A stretch of 15,577 nucleotides of DNA from JAUUZT01 sp964654015 (lineage in GTDB: Bacteria > Chloroflexota > Dehalococcoidia > GIF9 > AB-539-J10): positions 1 through 15,577 of the forward strand of contig CAZZHQ010000054.1 of NCBI GenBank assembly GCA_964654015.1, read 5' to 3'. The notes beneath the pieces are model-generated. The model was not told the DNA's origin and did not search any database. It was given only the letters and a program-made list of their open reading frames with translations. Position 1 is the first letter of the stretch; each line of letters begins with the position of its first letter. Positions 1 through 8,912 of the stretch are shown here, piece by piece. The position numbers and the translations under genes are program-made.

Positions 1-275
1 ATCCCGTCCGTTGCTTGTACCTTTGCCTTAGGGTTATCCCATTTTGGGCCACCAACCGCACCAAATAACACAGCGTCACAGTTCCGGCACATTTCCAGGG
101 TCTCTTCTGGCAACGCAACGCCCAGGTTATCCATAGCGACACCACCTATTATCCCATCCTGCATCTTAAATATATGGTTATATTTTTCAGCTACAGCTTT
201 TAGTAACTTTACTGACTCTGCAATAACCTCAGGTCCAATGCCATCACCAGGTAGAACCGCAATATTGAAATCCAT
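1..275 (-). CDS. leuB: 3-isopropylmalate dehydrogenase, N-terminal part (cut by window edge)
   Basis: LeuB performs the NAD-dependent oxidative decarboxylation of 3-isopropylmalate to 2-ketoisocaproate, the third leucine-specific step, in the cytoplasm. Only the first 91 codons are present; the frame is still open at base 1. The start reads MDFNIAVLPGDGIGPEV, the nucleotide-binding N-terminus of the isocitrate/isopropylmalate dehydrogenase family. Near residue 70 comes LFGAVGGPKWDNP, a stretch typical of LeuB rather than isocitrate dehydrogenase. The ATG (275-273) shares one base with the leuD stop codon (TAATG), so translation is probably coupled to leuD. It is the last visible gene of the ilv-leu operon. 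The active-site Lys/Asp region lies outside the window, so tartrate or other paralogues are excluded only by context, which is strong. Confidence 0.95.
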   Translation of the reverse strand, partial: MDFNIAVLPGDGIGPEVIAESVKLLKAVAEKYNHIFKMQDGIIGGVAMDNLGVALPEETLEMCRNCDAVLFGAVGGPKWDNPKAKVQATDG

Positions 276-772
276 TACTTACCCCTTAAATTGTTTTTAG
301 TGTAGTTAATCAATCCCCCTGCATTAATTATATGTGCCATGAAATCCGGGTATGGTTTTGCAAAGAACGTTTTATGCTGAGAAGTATCATCGATTTTACC
401 ACTAGTTATGTCTATCTCCAGTTTGTCACCAGCCTGTATTTCGTTTGCGGCTTCACTACATTCCAAAAGAGGCAATCCAATATCAATGGCATTTCGGAAA
501 AAAATACGCGCAAAGCTTTGAGCGATTACACAAGATACCCCGGAAGCTTTAATTGCCAAGGGAGCATGTTCTCTTGAGGAGCCACACCCAAAATTGCTTC
601 CAGCAACAATAATATCTCCCGGCTTAACATTAGTGATAAATGTGGAGTCAATATCCTCCATACAATGTTCAGCCAACTCATCAGGGTCCGATACATTCAG
701 ATAACGAGCTGGAATTATCACATCTGTATTTACGTCATCACCATATTTATGAACTTTTCCTTTTAATATCAC
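275..772 (-). CDS. leuD: 3-isopropylmalate dehydratase, small subunit
   Basis: LeuD is the swivel-domain subunit of isopropylmalate isomerase, which with LeuC converts 2- to 3-isopropylmalate. At 165 residues it matches the short archaeal-type LeuD form. Visible motifs are GDDVNTDVIIPARYL near the start, then GSNFGCGSSREHAP (residues about 58-71), which lines the active site, and SFARIFFRNA. The substrate-specificity loop reads YLNV, where the Methanocaldococcus LeuD that I remember reads YLRT; homoaconitase small subunits differ here, but the leucine operon favours isopropylmalate. The start is GTG at 772, which overlaps the leuC TAG stop (TAGTG). It is preceded by a near-perfect Shine-Dalgarno, GGAGGTGAT, lying in the last leuC codons. 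The gene is translationally coupled on both sides. Confidence 0.95.
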   Translation of the reverse strand: MILKGKVHKYGDDVNTDVIIPARYLNVSDPDELAEHCMEDIDSTFITNVKPGDIIVAGSNFGCGSSREHAPLAIKASGVSCVIAQSFARIFFRNAIDIGLPLLECSEAANEIQAGDKLEIDITSGKIDDTSQHKTFFAKPYPDFMAHIINAGGLINYTKNNLRGK

Positions 773-2031
773 TATATCACCTCCTCGGGATCGCTAATTT
801 TTCCGGTAATTGCACTGGCAGCGCCTATCGCTGGGCTTGCAAGATAGACTTCTGAGTCAGGACTACCCATTCTACCAACAAAATTTCGATTGGTGGTAGA
901 CAAGCATCGTTCACCAGCAGCCAAAACACCCATATAACCACCTAGACAAGGTCCACAGGTAGGAGTGCTGACTGCTGCACCAGCCTCAATAAAAATCTCA
1001 ATTAATCCTTCTCTTAGCGCTTCCAGGTAAACTTTTTGTGTGCCAGGAATGATTATACATCTTAGATTAGGATTCACTTTTTTACCTTTTAGTAACTTTG
1101 CCGCTACTCTAAGATCCTCCAACCGTCCGTTGGTACAGCTACCAATCACCACCTGGTCCAGTTTAATATTGCCCACTTGACTAACCGCTTTTGTATTGGA
1201 GGGGAGATGAGGAAATGCAACCTGAGGCTCAAGGTTTGAAATATCAAATTCAATCTCTTTTAGGTACTCAGCATCTTTATCTGATTGAAATATTGAGTAG
1301 TTTTTACCACTATGTATTGTCATATATTCTTTCGTCTTCCCATCCACATGGAATAACCCTGCCATCGCGCCAGCTTCAATAGCCATATTAGACATAGTAA
1401 ATCGTCCACTCATCGGAAGTTCTTCAATAGCCTCGCCAGTAAATTCCATGGCTGAATAAAGAGCTCCGTCTATGCCAATTTCACCGATGGTATAGAGAAT
1501 TAAGTCTTTTCCACCTACCCATTTTGGTAACTTACCCTTATAAGTAAACTTTATTGTTGTTGGTACTTTCATCCATATTTCGCCTGTAGCCATAGCTACG
1601 GCTATGTCAGTTGAACCCATTCCTGTAGAAAATGCTCCCAGCGCTCCATAGGTACATGTATGAGAATCAGCCCCAACAATGACTTGACCAGGTAATACAA
1701 AACCTTGTTCGGGTAGAAGTACATGTTCTATACCCATTTTTTGCCCGACTTCGAAGTATACTATCTTTTTTTCTTTTGCGAACTCGCGCATCACTTTAGC
1801 CTGCTCAGCAGATTTTATGTCTTTATTTGGGCAAAAATGATCAGGGACCATAATTACTTTACTAGGGTCAAAAACACTGTCTACTCCAAGTTTCCTGAAA
1901 GCGTAAATCGCCAGGGGAGCAGTTATATCATTGGACAAAACTAAATCAACGCTACAATTAACAAACTCACCAGGACTGACTTCTTTTTTATTGCTGTGAT
2001 ACGCAAGAATTTTTTCGGCCAATGTTGCCAT
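772..2031 (-). CDS. leuC: 3-isopropylmalate dehydratase, large subunit
   Basis: LeuC is the aconitase-fold large subunit of isopropylmalate isomerase and carries the [4Fe-4S] cluster. The 419-residue length is that of the compact archaeal/anaerobe-type LeuC (E. coli LeuC is about 466). Cluster ligands are visible as C299 in GSCTNGR and C359/C362 in TCGPCLGGYMG. The ADSHTCTYGALGAFSTGMG block near residue 120 is also diagnostic. The ATG at 2031 has a good Shine-Dalgarno, AAGGGAGG, eight bases upstream. It lies 36 bases after the mgtC-like gene and its stop codon overlaps the leuD start. Homoaconitase (lysine pathway) is the main alternative, but leuA, leuD and leuB beside it make the leucine role much more likely. 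Confidence 0.96.
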   Translation of the reverse strand: MATLAEKILAYHSNKKEVSPGEFVNCSVDLVLSNDITAPLAIYAFRKLGVDSVFDPSKVIMVPDHFCPNKDIKSAEQAKVMREFAKEKKIVYFEVGQKMGIEHVLLPEQGFVLPGQVIVGADSHTCTYGALGAFSTGMGSTDIAVAMATGEIWMKVPTTIKFTYKGKLPKWVGGKDLILYTIGEIGIDGALYSAMEFTGEAIEELPMSGRFTMSNMAIEAGAMAGLFHVDGKTKEYMTIHSGKNYSIFQSDKDAEYLKEIEFDISNLEPQVAFPHLPSNTKAVSQVGNIKLDQVVIGSCTNGRLEDLRVAAKLLKGKKVNPNLRCIIIPGTQKVYLEALREGLIEIFIEAGAAVSTPTCGPCLGGYMGVLAAGERCLSTTNRNFVGRMGSPDSEVYLASPAIGAASAITGKISDPEEVI

Positions 2032-2067
2032 TAAATTTGCCTCCCTTTGTGAAATATTATTTACTAT

Positions 2068-2472
2068 TTAACGTGTCTTGGGAAGAAGTAGCACACCCAC
2101 AGTAATTACTGTAGCAAGTATAGAAAGTAAGTACATTCCCGCACCCGCAGCCAAACCTATTGCTGCGGAAATCCAAATACATGACGCGCTTGTTATTCCA
2201 GCTACCCCATTACCACGAATATCACGGAATATTACTCCCGCCCCGATAAACCCAATTCCCGCTACTACCCCAGCACCAATTCGTGATACGTCAAAGGCGC
2301 TGCCTTCATAACCATAAACAGAGATCATATTGTAAAGTGCGGCACCCATAGTAATTAATATGTGTGTGCGTATACCGGCTACTTTTCCAAATCGTTCACG
2401 TTCAAATCCTATAGCAGCGCCCAAAACCGTTGCCAGTAACAATCGCAGTGCCATTTCCAGCATATTACTCAA
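2068..2472 (-). CDS. MgtC/SapB-family inner membrane protein
   Basis: This 134-residue, highly hydrophobic protein has the MgtC/SapB signature. That includes an early membrane helix ending in GFERERFGKVAGIRTH (about 22-37), a central RIGAGVVAGIGFIGAGVIFR block, and GVAGITSASCIWISAAIG (about 89-106), with a final helix to residue 130. It has only the membrane domain and lacks the cytoplasmic C-terminal domain of Salmonella MgtC. Family members are linked to magnesium limitation, F-ATPase modulation or transport, but the molecular role of short forms is unsettled. The start appears to be TTG at 2472, sharing TTGA with the leuA stop; AAGGAG sits eight bases upstream, which fits TTG better than the ATG at 2463. 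Its position inside the leucine operon, with coupled translation, is odd. Confidence 0.88.
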   Translation of the reverse strand: MSNMLEMALRLLLATVLGAAIGFERERFGKVAGIRTHILITMGAALYNMISVYGYEGSAFDVSRIGAGVVAGIGFIGAGVIFRDIRGNGVAGITSASCIWISAAIGLAAGAGMYLLSILATVITVGVLLLPKTR

Positions 2473-4001
2473 ACAGCGTTCTCCTTGGTACTATTTTTCT
2501 TACTCAGTAATCGATTTAGAGCATTCATATAGGCTTTGGCAGTAGCTACAATTATGTCTGTTGAAGCACCACGACCAGTATAGGAAACACCTTCACTCTC
2601 TATTTTTATCAGTACTTCCCCAATAGCATCGATACCCTCTGTTACCGATTTAATGGTAAATTCAGTGAGCTTATTGGGTATACCTACTATACGATTGATT
2701 GCCTTATAGATAGCATCTACAGGACCTGTACCCAAAGCAGCATCTGCTAGATATTTTCCATCCGGCCCTATAAGTCTTACTGTAGCCGTAGGTAAACTAT
2801 GATCACCACAAATCACCTCCACATGGTCAAGATGATATGTTCCAGTCGTGGTTCTAAGCTCTTCCCTTATTAAGGACTCAATATCTCGATCTGTAACCTC
2901 TTTTTTCTTGTCGGCTATCTCTTTAAAGCTCTGAAAAGCATTTTTAAGTTCTGTCTCAGCCAGTGTATAACCCAACTCAGCCAATCTCTCTTTGAATGCA
3001 TGTCTCCCGCTTGATTTTCCCAGTACAATATTGCTCGAGGTGAGTCCAATCGACTTAGGGTCCATTATTTCGTAGGTTATTGCCTTTTTAATTAAACCAT
3101 CCTGATGAATTCCAGACTGGTGACTGAAGGCATTAGCTCCAACAACAGCCTTATTTGGTTGAATTGGGAATCCAATCAGATCACTAACAAGACGGCTTGT
3201 TTTATAAATCTGTGTGGAATCAACATCTGAAGTAAAGCGCAGCAAATCGTAACGTGTCTTCAAAATCATTACAATTTCTTCCAGGGCAGCGTTACCTGCT
3301 CGCTCTCCGATACCATTGACTGTGCACTCAACCTGCCTTGCCCCATTGCATAACGCAGCGAGGCTATTAGCTACTGCCAGTCCCAAATCATTATGACAAT
3401 GAACACTGATTATTGTCTGGTTAATATTAGGTACGTTGACAATAATACCCTGAATTAATTCGCCAAATTCTGTTGGAGTTGAATAGCCCACAGTATCAGG
3501 TATATTCACTGTCGTCGCCCCTGCATCAATGGCAACCTCAATAATATGATGAAGATAGCTCGGGTCAGCGCGACTGGCATCCATGGGTGAAAATTCGATA
3601 TCGTCAGTATAGCTTTTAGCGTGCGCTACCATTTTCTTCGTCTTTTCTAGCACTTCCTCGCGACTCTTATTCAGTTGATACATAAGATGAATATCTGACG
3701 CTGATAAAAAGACATGGATTCGGGGATGAGCAGCCTCTTTAATCGCTTCCCATGCCCTGTCTATCGCTTCACCGTTGGCATGAGATAGAGCACAAATTAC
3801 AGGCCGCCGTACTTCCTTGCTAATAAGTTGTACAGCCTTAAATTCTCCTGCTGAACTAATAGGAAAACCAGCCTCTATTACGTCAACACCAAGCTTTTCT
3901 AACTGCCGGGCTATCTCCAGTTTCTCCTGAAAATCTAAGCTTGACCCTGCTGCTTGTTCTCCATCCCGTAAAGTGGTATCAAATATTATAATTCTATTCA
4001 T
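2469..4001 (-). CDS. leuA: 2-isopropylmalate synthase
   Basis: LeuA condenses acetyl-CoA with 2-ketoisovalerate, the committed step of leucine synthesis. The 510-residue length is that of full LeuA. The TIM-barrel begins with FDTTLRDGEQAAG (catalytic R12, metal ligand D13). The metal-binding HCHND follows at 201-205, and then GNAALEE and SHQSGIHQDG (293-302). The C-terminal third, from about residue 370, is the LeuA allosteric dimer domain, where leucine usually binds for feedback inhibition; TGRGASTDIIVATAKAYMNA near residue 475 is typical. Seven bases separate it from ilvC, and no strong Shine-Dalgarno is seen, suggesting re-initiation. Citramalate and homocitrate synthases are relatives, but length, motifs and operon context favour LeuA. 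Confidence 0.95.
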   Translation of the reverse strand: MNRIIIFDTTLRDGEQAAGSSLDFQEKLEIARQLEKLGVDVIEAGFPISSAGEFKAVQLISKEVRRPVICALSHANGEAIDRAWEAIKEAAHPRIHVFLSASDIHLMYQLNKSREEVLEKTKKMVAHAKSYTDDIEFSPMDASRADPSYLHHIIEVAIDAGATTVNIPDTVGYSTPTEFGELIQGIIVNVPNINQTIISVHCHNDLGLAVANSLAALCNGARQVECTVNGIGERAGNAALEEIVMILKTRYDLLRFTSDVDSTQIYKTSRLVSDLIGFPIQPNKAVVGANAFSHQSGIHQDGLIKKAITYEIMDPKSIGLTSSNIVLGKSSGRHAFKERLAELGYTLAETELKNAFQSFKEIADKKKEVTDRDIESLIREELRTTTGTYHLDHVEVICGDHSLPTATVRLIGPDGKYLADAALGTGPVDAIYKAINRIVGIPNKLTEFTIKSVTEGIDAIGEVLIKIESEGVSYTGRGASTDIIVATAKAYMNALNRLLSKKNSTKENAV

Positions 4002-4008
4002 AATTCTA

Positions 4009-4989
4009 CTAGGACATCATTTTCCTTAGTTCTTGCCCTACCGATTCCATTAGATGTTCCGCACCTTTTCGTTTCATAGCATTGTAGCTAGGTCGTCCAG
4101 CTTTATTTTCTAATATCCATTCTTTGGCGAATGTGCCGTCCTGAATCTCAGTTAATACTTGTTTCATCGCCTGCTTCACCGAATCATTTATGATTCGCGG
4201 TCCACGTGTATAGTCTCCATATTCGGCAGTATCGCTTACGGAGTAACGCATATAGTTCAACCCCCCCTGATACATGAGGTCAACGATGAGCTTAAGTTCA
4301 TGAAAGCATTCGAAATATGCATTTTCTGGCTGATACCCAGCTTCTACCAGTACCTCAAAACCAGTTTTTACCAGGGCTGCAACACCTCCGCATAATACAG
4401 TTTGCTCACCAAAGAGGTCCGTTTCAGTTTCCTCTCTAAATGTTGTTTCCAAAACACCTGCCTTGGTGCTACCAATACCTTTTGCATAAGCCAACGCAAT
4501 CTCCATAGCCTTACCAGATGCATTTTGATGGATAGCAACAAGAGAGGGAACTCCGGATCCTTCGGTGTAGATTTTCCGTAATATATGTCCTGGGCATTTC
4601 GGTGCTATCATGCTTACATCTATATTTTCATGAGGCATAATCTGTGCGTAATGAATATTAAATCCATGAGCAAACATTAATGTTTTACCGCTACACATCG
4701 ATGTTTCGATAGATTCATGGTAAATCTGTGACTGTAGAGTATCAGGAGCCAGCATCATTATTATGTCAGCTGTTTTTGCTACTTCGGCGACGCTGGCTAC
4801 TTCAAAGCCATCGCTTTTAGCAGCTTTCCACCCATTGCCATTTGGCTTGCTGGCAACAAGTACTCTACACCCGCTATCTCGTAAGTTTTGTGCATGAGCG
4901 TGGCCCTGGCTCCCGTAACCAATAATACCGATCGTCTTCCCACTAATTAGTCCCAGGTCTGAATCTTTTTCGTAATAAATCTTAGCCAT
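4009..4989 (-). CDS. ilvC: Ketol-acid reductoisomerase, class I
   Basis: IlvC isomerises and reduces acetolactate or acetohydroxybutyrate to the dihydroxy acids. At 326 residues it is the short class I form. The Rossmann motif GYGSQGHAHAQN is at 24-35 and catalytic His is H108 in FAHGFNIH. Mg ligands are D191 and E195 (TDLFGEQ), and E227 and E231 (FECFHELKL). The cofactor loop after the second strand is unusual: residues 46-54 read ASKPNGNGW, where NADPH enzymes typically have something like GLRPGSASW, so both phosphate-binding serines are glycine and Arg is Lys. APKCPGH has Cys where Gly is usual. The ATG has a strong Shine-Dalgarno (GAGGAG, eight bases away) and lies 19 bases after ilvN. 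Enzyme identity is certain; cofactor preference is open. Confidence 0.96.
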   Translation of the reverse strand: MAKIYYEKDSDLGLISGKTIGIIGYGSQGHAHAQNLRDSGCRVLVASKPNGNGWKAAKSDGFEVASVAEVAKTADIIMMLAPDTLQSQIYHESIETSMCSGKTLMFAHGFNIHYAQIMPHENIDVSMIAPKCPGHILRKIYTEGSGVPSLVAIHQNASGKAMEIALAYAKGIGSTKAGVLETTFREETETDLFGEQTVLCGGVAALVKTGFEVLVEAGYQPENAYFECFHELKLIVDLMYQGGLNYMRYSVSDTAEYGDYTRGPRIINDSVKQAMKQVLTEIQDGTFAKEWILENKAGRPSYNAMKRKGAEHLMESVGQELRKMMS

Positions 4990-5008
4990 GAATATATCTC
5001 CTCTATCT

Positions 5009-5527
5009 TTATTGTTTTATTGATTGCACAGATTGTTGACGAGTCATAGCAATCTTACCAGTTCTGGATATTTCTTTAATTCCGAAACGCCGGAGAAGAT
5101 CTAGTAAGGATTCCAGTTTATTTTCATCTCCTGTAGCCTCAATTGTCAATGTATTGATGGACACGTCAACAATATTCGCCCTGAATATATCAACAATTTG
5201 TATAATCTCGCTCCTTGTCGATGTGGTAGCATTCACTTTTATTAATGCTAATTCTCTGGCTACTATGTCTTTATCAGTTATGTCAACTACACGTACTACG
5301 TTAATCAGCTTATCTAGTTGTTTCCTTATCTGCTCTATCTCAATAAGTTTGCCTTTGGCAACAATTGTCATACGAGATAGCTGAGGATCCTCACTATGAC
5401 CTACAGCAAGACTTTGTATGTTATAACCTCTACGACGAAACAAACTTGCTACTCTTGCCAACACGCCAGGTTTATCTTCCACCAAGGCAACTAATATATG
5501 TTTTTTATCAATTGCATCTTTGTCCAT
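5009..5527 (-). CDS. ilvN: Acetolactate synthase, small regulatory subunit
   Basis: This is the regulatory subunit that activates IlvB and confers valine feedback inhibition. Its 172 residues fit the usual 160-175. The N-terminal ACT domain (about 9-82) shows EDKPGVLARVASLFRRRGYNIQSL, split here as EDKPGVLARV and RRRGYNIQSL; the Gly and Asn positions that form the valine site in E. coli IlvH are kept, so valine sensitivity is likely. The second half, from about residue 90, is the ALS_ss C-terminal domain, with RSEIIQIVDIFRANIVDVS. The ATG at 5527 lies five bases after the ilvB stop. The symbol ilvH would be equally acceptable. Confidence 0.95.
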   Translation of the reverse strand: MDKDAIDKKHILVALVEDKPGVLARVASLFRRRGYNIQSLAVGHSEDPQLSRMTIVAKGKLIEIEQIRKQLDKLINVVRVVDITDKDIVARELALIKVNATTSTRSEIIQIVDIFRANIVDVSINTLTIEATGDENKLESLLDLLRRFGIKEISRTGKIAMTRQQSVQSIKQ

Positions 5528-5532
5528 AAGAC

Positions 5533-7233
5533 CTAACCTTGTTTTTTATTTGTTATTTTTACTCGCGGCATTTCCAAACTATGGTTAAGTGTTTTCCCTG
5601 GAGGGATAATAGGATACACATTCTCTTCTGGTTCAACTACGAAGTCGATAAGGAATGGACCAGTAGCATCTCTCGCTTTTTGTATAGCAGGCACAACATC
5701 CTCACTACGTGTTACTTTTATACCAGGTATATCGTAGGCGCTTGCAATTTTCATGAAGTCTGGATTCCAGAGTTTCACTCCAAAGTAAGCTCGATTATAA
5801 AAAAGCTCTTGCCATTGACGCACCAAGCCAAGATACCCATTGTTAATAATAGCGATCTTTACAGGGAGATTCTCCTGTCTTATAGTAGCCAATTCTTGTA
5901 TTGTCATCTGGATACAACCATCACCAGTAATGCACCATACTTCATCATCAGGACAGCCAATTTTAACTCCTATAGCCGCCGGTAGCTCGAATCCCATAGT
6001 GCCCAGACCACCTGACATGACAAGGGTATTTGGCTTAGTGTAAAGATAGTATTGTGCTGCCCACATCTGATGTTGTCCCACCCCAGTAACAACTATAGCA
6101 TTCCCATAAGTTTCCCTGTAAATCTGCTGAATAACATACTGAGGAAGCAGGCCTTCAGCTTCCTCAATCTCGAGTGATTGATGTTCAGAACGCCACTCAT
6201 CTATTAAAGAAATCCAGTCCACATGCTCTTGAGGCTCCAATTCCTTGCTCATAGCCCGTAGAACATTCTTGATATCACCCACTATTGGAACGTCTACTGG
6301 CACATTCTTGCCTATCTCTGCCGGATCAATATCTATGTGGATGATCTTGGCATGCTGAGCGAATTTTCTGGTGTCCGCCGTGGCTCTATCATCGAATCTC
6401 ATACCAATAGCAATAATGACGTCAGCATTCTGCACTCCCATATTGGCATGAACCATACCGTGCATACCTAGCCATCCAAAATTAAGTATATGGCTTTGTG
6501 GGAAGGAACCAAGACCAAGTAGAGTGGTAATTACCGGCACTTGTGCCTTCTCTGCAAATTCTTTAAGCTCATCATACGCTTCCGAAATAACTACTCCCCT
6601 GCCTGCAATAATAACAGGCTTTCGAGCCTCAAGAATAAGCTTTACTGCCCTTTTTATTTGAACTGTGTGTATCCGTGACACGACTTTGTAACCAGGCATA
6701 TTGATTTTCTCAGGGTAATTAAATTCTATCTCTTCCTGTTGTACATCTTTAGGAATATCTATTATTACCGGGCCAGGTCTTCCTGTTTGTGCTATATGAA
6801 ATGCCTCTCTTATTGTTATTGAAAGCTTTTCCGTTTCAGTGACAAGATAATTATTCTTAGTTATAGGCAGAGTAATGGCACTAATATCTGTTTCCTGGAA
6901 AGCATCCTTCCCAATAAAAGGCCGGCTAACCTGGCCAGTTATACCTATCACCGGGGATGAATCCATATATGCATTGGCAATACCGGTTACTAAATTGGTT
7001 GCTCCTGGCCCCGAAGTTGCCAAGCATACGCCTGCTTTGTGAGTGACCCGTGCATATCCATCTGCAGCATGTGCCGCACCCTGCTCATGCCTGAATAGTA
7101 TATGTCGAAGCTGTGGATATTGGGGAAGAGTATTATATATAGGAAGTGTAGCTCCCCCAGGAATTCCAAAAATAACTTCAACTCCTTCTTTTATTAAAGT
7201 CTCACATAATATTTGAGCGCCAGTCTTTTTCAT
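5533..7233 (-). CDS. ilvB: Acetolactate (acetohydroxyacid) synthase, large catalytic subunit
   Basis: IlvB is the thiamine-diphosphate enzyme that condenses two pyruvates, or pyruvate and 2-ketobutyrate, at the start of the branched-chain pathway. Its 566 residues are full length. The catalytic glutamate that activates ThDP is E50 in FRHEQGAAHAADGYAR. The ThDP/Mg motif starts with GDG at 437-439 and ends with NN at 464-465. The central domain (about 190-330) has the FAD-binding pattern of true AHAS, including GMRFDDR at 277-283, rather than that of the catabolic FAD-free AlsS. It starts 11 bases after ilvD with a weak ribosome site and is followed by its regulatory subunit, which supports the anabolic role. 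Confidence 0.96.
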   Translation of the reverse strand: MKKTGAQILCETLIKEGVEVIFGIPGGATLPIYNTLPQYPQLRHILFRHEQGAAHAADGYARVTHKAGVCLATSGPGATNLVTGIANAYMDSSPVIGITGQVSRPFIGKDAFQETDISAITLPITKNNYLVTETEKLSITIREAFHIAQTGRPGPVIIDIPKDVQQEEIEFNYPEKINMPGYKVVSRIHTVQIKRAVKLILEARKPVIIAGRGVVISEAYDELKEFAEKAQVPVITTLLGLGSFPQSHILNFGWLGMHGMVHANMGVQNADVIIAIGMRFDDRATADTRKFAQHAKIIHIDIDPAEIGKNVPVDVPIVGDIKNVLRAMSKELEPQEHVDWISLIDEWRSEHQSLEIEEAEGLLPQYVIQQIYRETYGNAIVVTGVGQHQMWAAQYYLYTKPNTLVMSGGLGTMGFELPAAIGVKIGCPDDEVWCITGDGCIQMTIQELATIRQENLPVKIAIINNGYLGLVRQWQELFYNRAYFGVKLWNPDFMKIASAYDIPGIKVTRSEDVVPAIQKARDATGPFLIDFVVEPEENVYPIIPPGKTLNHSLEMPRVKITNKKQG

Positions 7234-7244
7234 AACATTCTCAT

Positions 7245-8912
7245 TTAACTGGAAAAAACCGCTCCAGAACTAGCTGAGGTGACTTGGTCCGCATAGCGTT
7301 TTAAATAACCATTATTTACCTTAGATTTGAATTGTGGTAAAGCATTTAACCGTCGTTCTATCTCCTCATCTGTAAGTTCTATTTCTAATTTATGGTTGGG
7401 AATATCAATACTAATAATATCACCATCTTTTATGGCGGCTATAGGCCCTCTCACTGCAGCTTCGGGGGAAACATGGCCTATGGCTGCTCCCCGGGAACCT
7501 CCTGAAAAACGACCATCGGTAATCAACGCAATCTCTTTATCCATACCCATTCCACTTAACAGTGATGTAGGCGTTAACATTTCGCGCATACCCGGACCTC
7601 CTTTCGGTCCCTCATAACGAATTACCAGGATATCTCCAGATTTAAATTTACCAGCCATTATGGCAGAGGTAGCATCTTCCTCGCTATCGAAAATTCTGGC
7701 CGGGCCTTTATGAGCCAGCATCTCTGGTTCAACTGCTCCGCTTTTTACCACTGCTCCATCAGGAGCCAAATTACCAAACAGTATACTAAGACCCCCATTA
7801 GCGTTATAGGGACTGGATAAAGAATGAATTACATTTCTATCTTCAACCCTGGCATGTTTTATTAGCTCGCCAATTGGTTTTCCCAACACTGTCATGGCAT
7901 CCAGCTTCAATGACTTCGATATTTCCTGCATCACCGCCTGTACACCGCCAGCAACATCCAAATCTTCGATATGCTGCTCACTCGCCGGAGACAGTTTACA
8001 TATATGGGCAACACTATCACCCACTTCATTTATCCATGACAAAGGGAATTTTATCCCTGCTTCATGGGCTATTGCTGTAAGATGCAAGACAGTATTGCTA
8101 CTACCTCCCAATGCCATATCTACAGCGAAAGCATTATGGATGCTATCACTTGTGATTAAATCTTCAGGTCTGATATTTTCAGATAGGACCTGCATAACTT
8201 GCTGTCCTGCGGCATAAGCCAGCTGAATTCGTCGCGCCTGCACCGCCGGTATAGTTCCATTACCAGGTAGCGCAATTCCTAATGCCTCACATATACAGTT
8301 CATGGTATTCGCGGTAAACAAGCCCGAGCAACTACCACAACCAGGACAAGCGACCTTTTCCATTTCCGTCAATCTTGCCTCGGTAATATCACCTTTGATA
8401 GCCTCACCAACAGCTTCATAAACGCTGATTAGATCAATTGACCTAAGCCTATTATTATCATATATCTTACCTGCCATCATAGGCCCGCCACTCACAAATA
8501 TACAAGGCAGATTTATTCTTGCCGCGGCCATCAGCATACCTGGTACTATTTTGTCACAATTTGGGATAAATACCAGAGCATCAAACGCATGAGCCATAGC
8601 AAAAACTTCGCAGGTATCTGCTATAATCTCTCGGCTTGGCAAGCTATATTTCATACCTTCATGATTCATAGCAATACCATCACATACAGCAGTGGTGTTG
8701 CCCACGAAAGGAACTCCTCCTTTGTCCCTGATTCCTTCCTTAACCGCCTGCACGATGGATTCCAGATGAACATGTCCTGGCACTATATCATTGCTGCTGC
8801 TGATTATTCCTATAAAGGGCTTGTCCCAATCATCAGTTGAGCAACCTCTTGCATACAACAAAGACCTATGAGGTGCACGTTCAATGCCTTTTTTAATTGC
8901 GTCGCTTCTCAA
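7245..8912 (-). CDS. ilvD: Dihydroxy-acid dehydratase
   Basis: IlvD dehydrates 2,3-dihydroxy-isovalerate and -methylvalerate to the 2-keto acids. Its 555 residues match the family. Cluster ligands visible are C119 in PNCDKIVPGM and the CPGCGSCSG block (C189, C192, C195). The early segment reads SSSNDIVPGHVHL: the extra cysteine that [2Fe-2S] IlvDs carry there is absent, so I infer the oxygen-labile [4Fe-4S] type, as in E. coli. GRFSGGSRG near residue 470 is also diagnostic. The start is TTG at 8912, supported by a strong Shine-Dalgarno (GAGGAGG, five bases upstream) and by the MRSDAIKKG start usual for the family. It is the first ilv gene and lies 43 bases after rpiB, with no leader space for an attenuator or T-box. 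Confidence 0.96.
   Translation of the reverse strand: MRSDAIKKGIERAPHRSLLYARGCSTDDWDKPFIGIISSSNDIVPGHVHLESIVQAVKEGIRDKGGVPFVGNTTAVCDGIAMNHEGMKYSLPSREIIADTCEVFAMAHAFDALVFIPNCDKIVPGMLMAAARINLPCIFVSGGPMMAGKIYDNNRLRSIDLISVYEAVGEAIKGDITEARLTEMEKVACPGCGSCSGLFTANTMNCICEALGIALPGNGTIPAVQARRIQLAYAAGQQVMQVLSENIRPEDLITSDSIHNAFAVDMALGGSSNTVLHLTAIAHEAGIKFPLSWINEVGDSVAHICKLSPASEQHIEDLDVAGGVQAVMQEISKSLKLDAMTVLGKPIGELIKHARVEDRNVIHSLSSPYNANGGLSILFGNLAPDGAVVKSGAVEPEMLAHKGPARIFDSEEDATSAIMAGKFKSGDILVIRYEGPKGGPGMREMLTPTSLLSGMGMDKEIALITDGRFSGGSRGAAIGHVSPEAAVRGPIAAIKDGDIISIDIPNHKLEIELTDEEIERRLNALPQFKSKVNNGYLKRYADQVTSASSGAVFSS

Noticed and set aside
5539..5985. Long plus-strand open frame opposite ilvB
   Set aside because: It is the reverse shadow of a fully conserved ThDP-binding region and shows no family motif or ribosome site. 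The same holds for other plus-strand frames across 332-8840.
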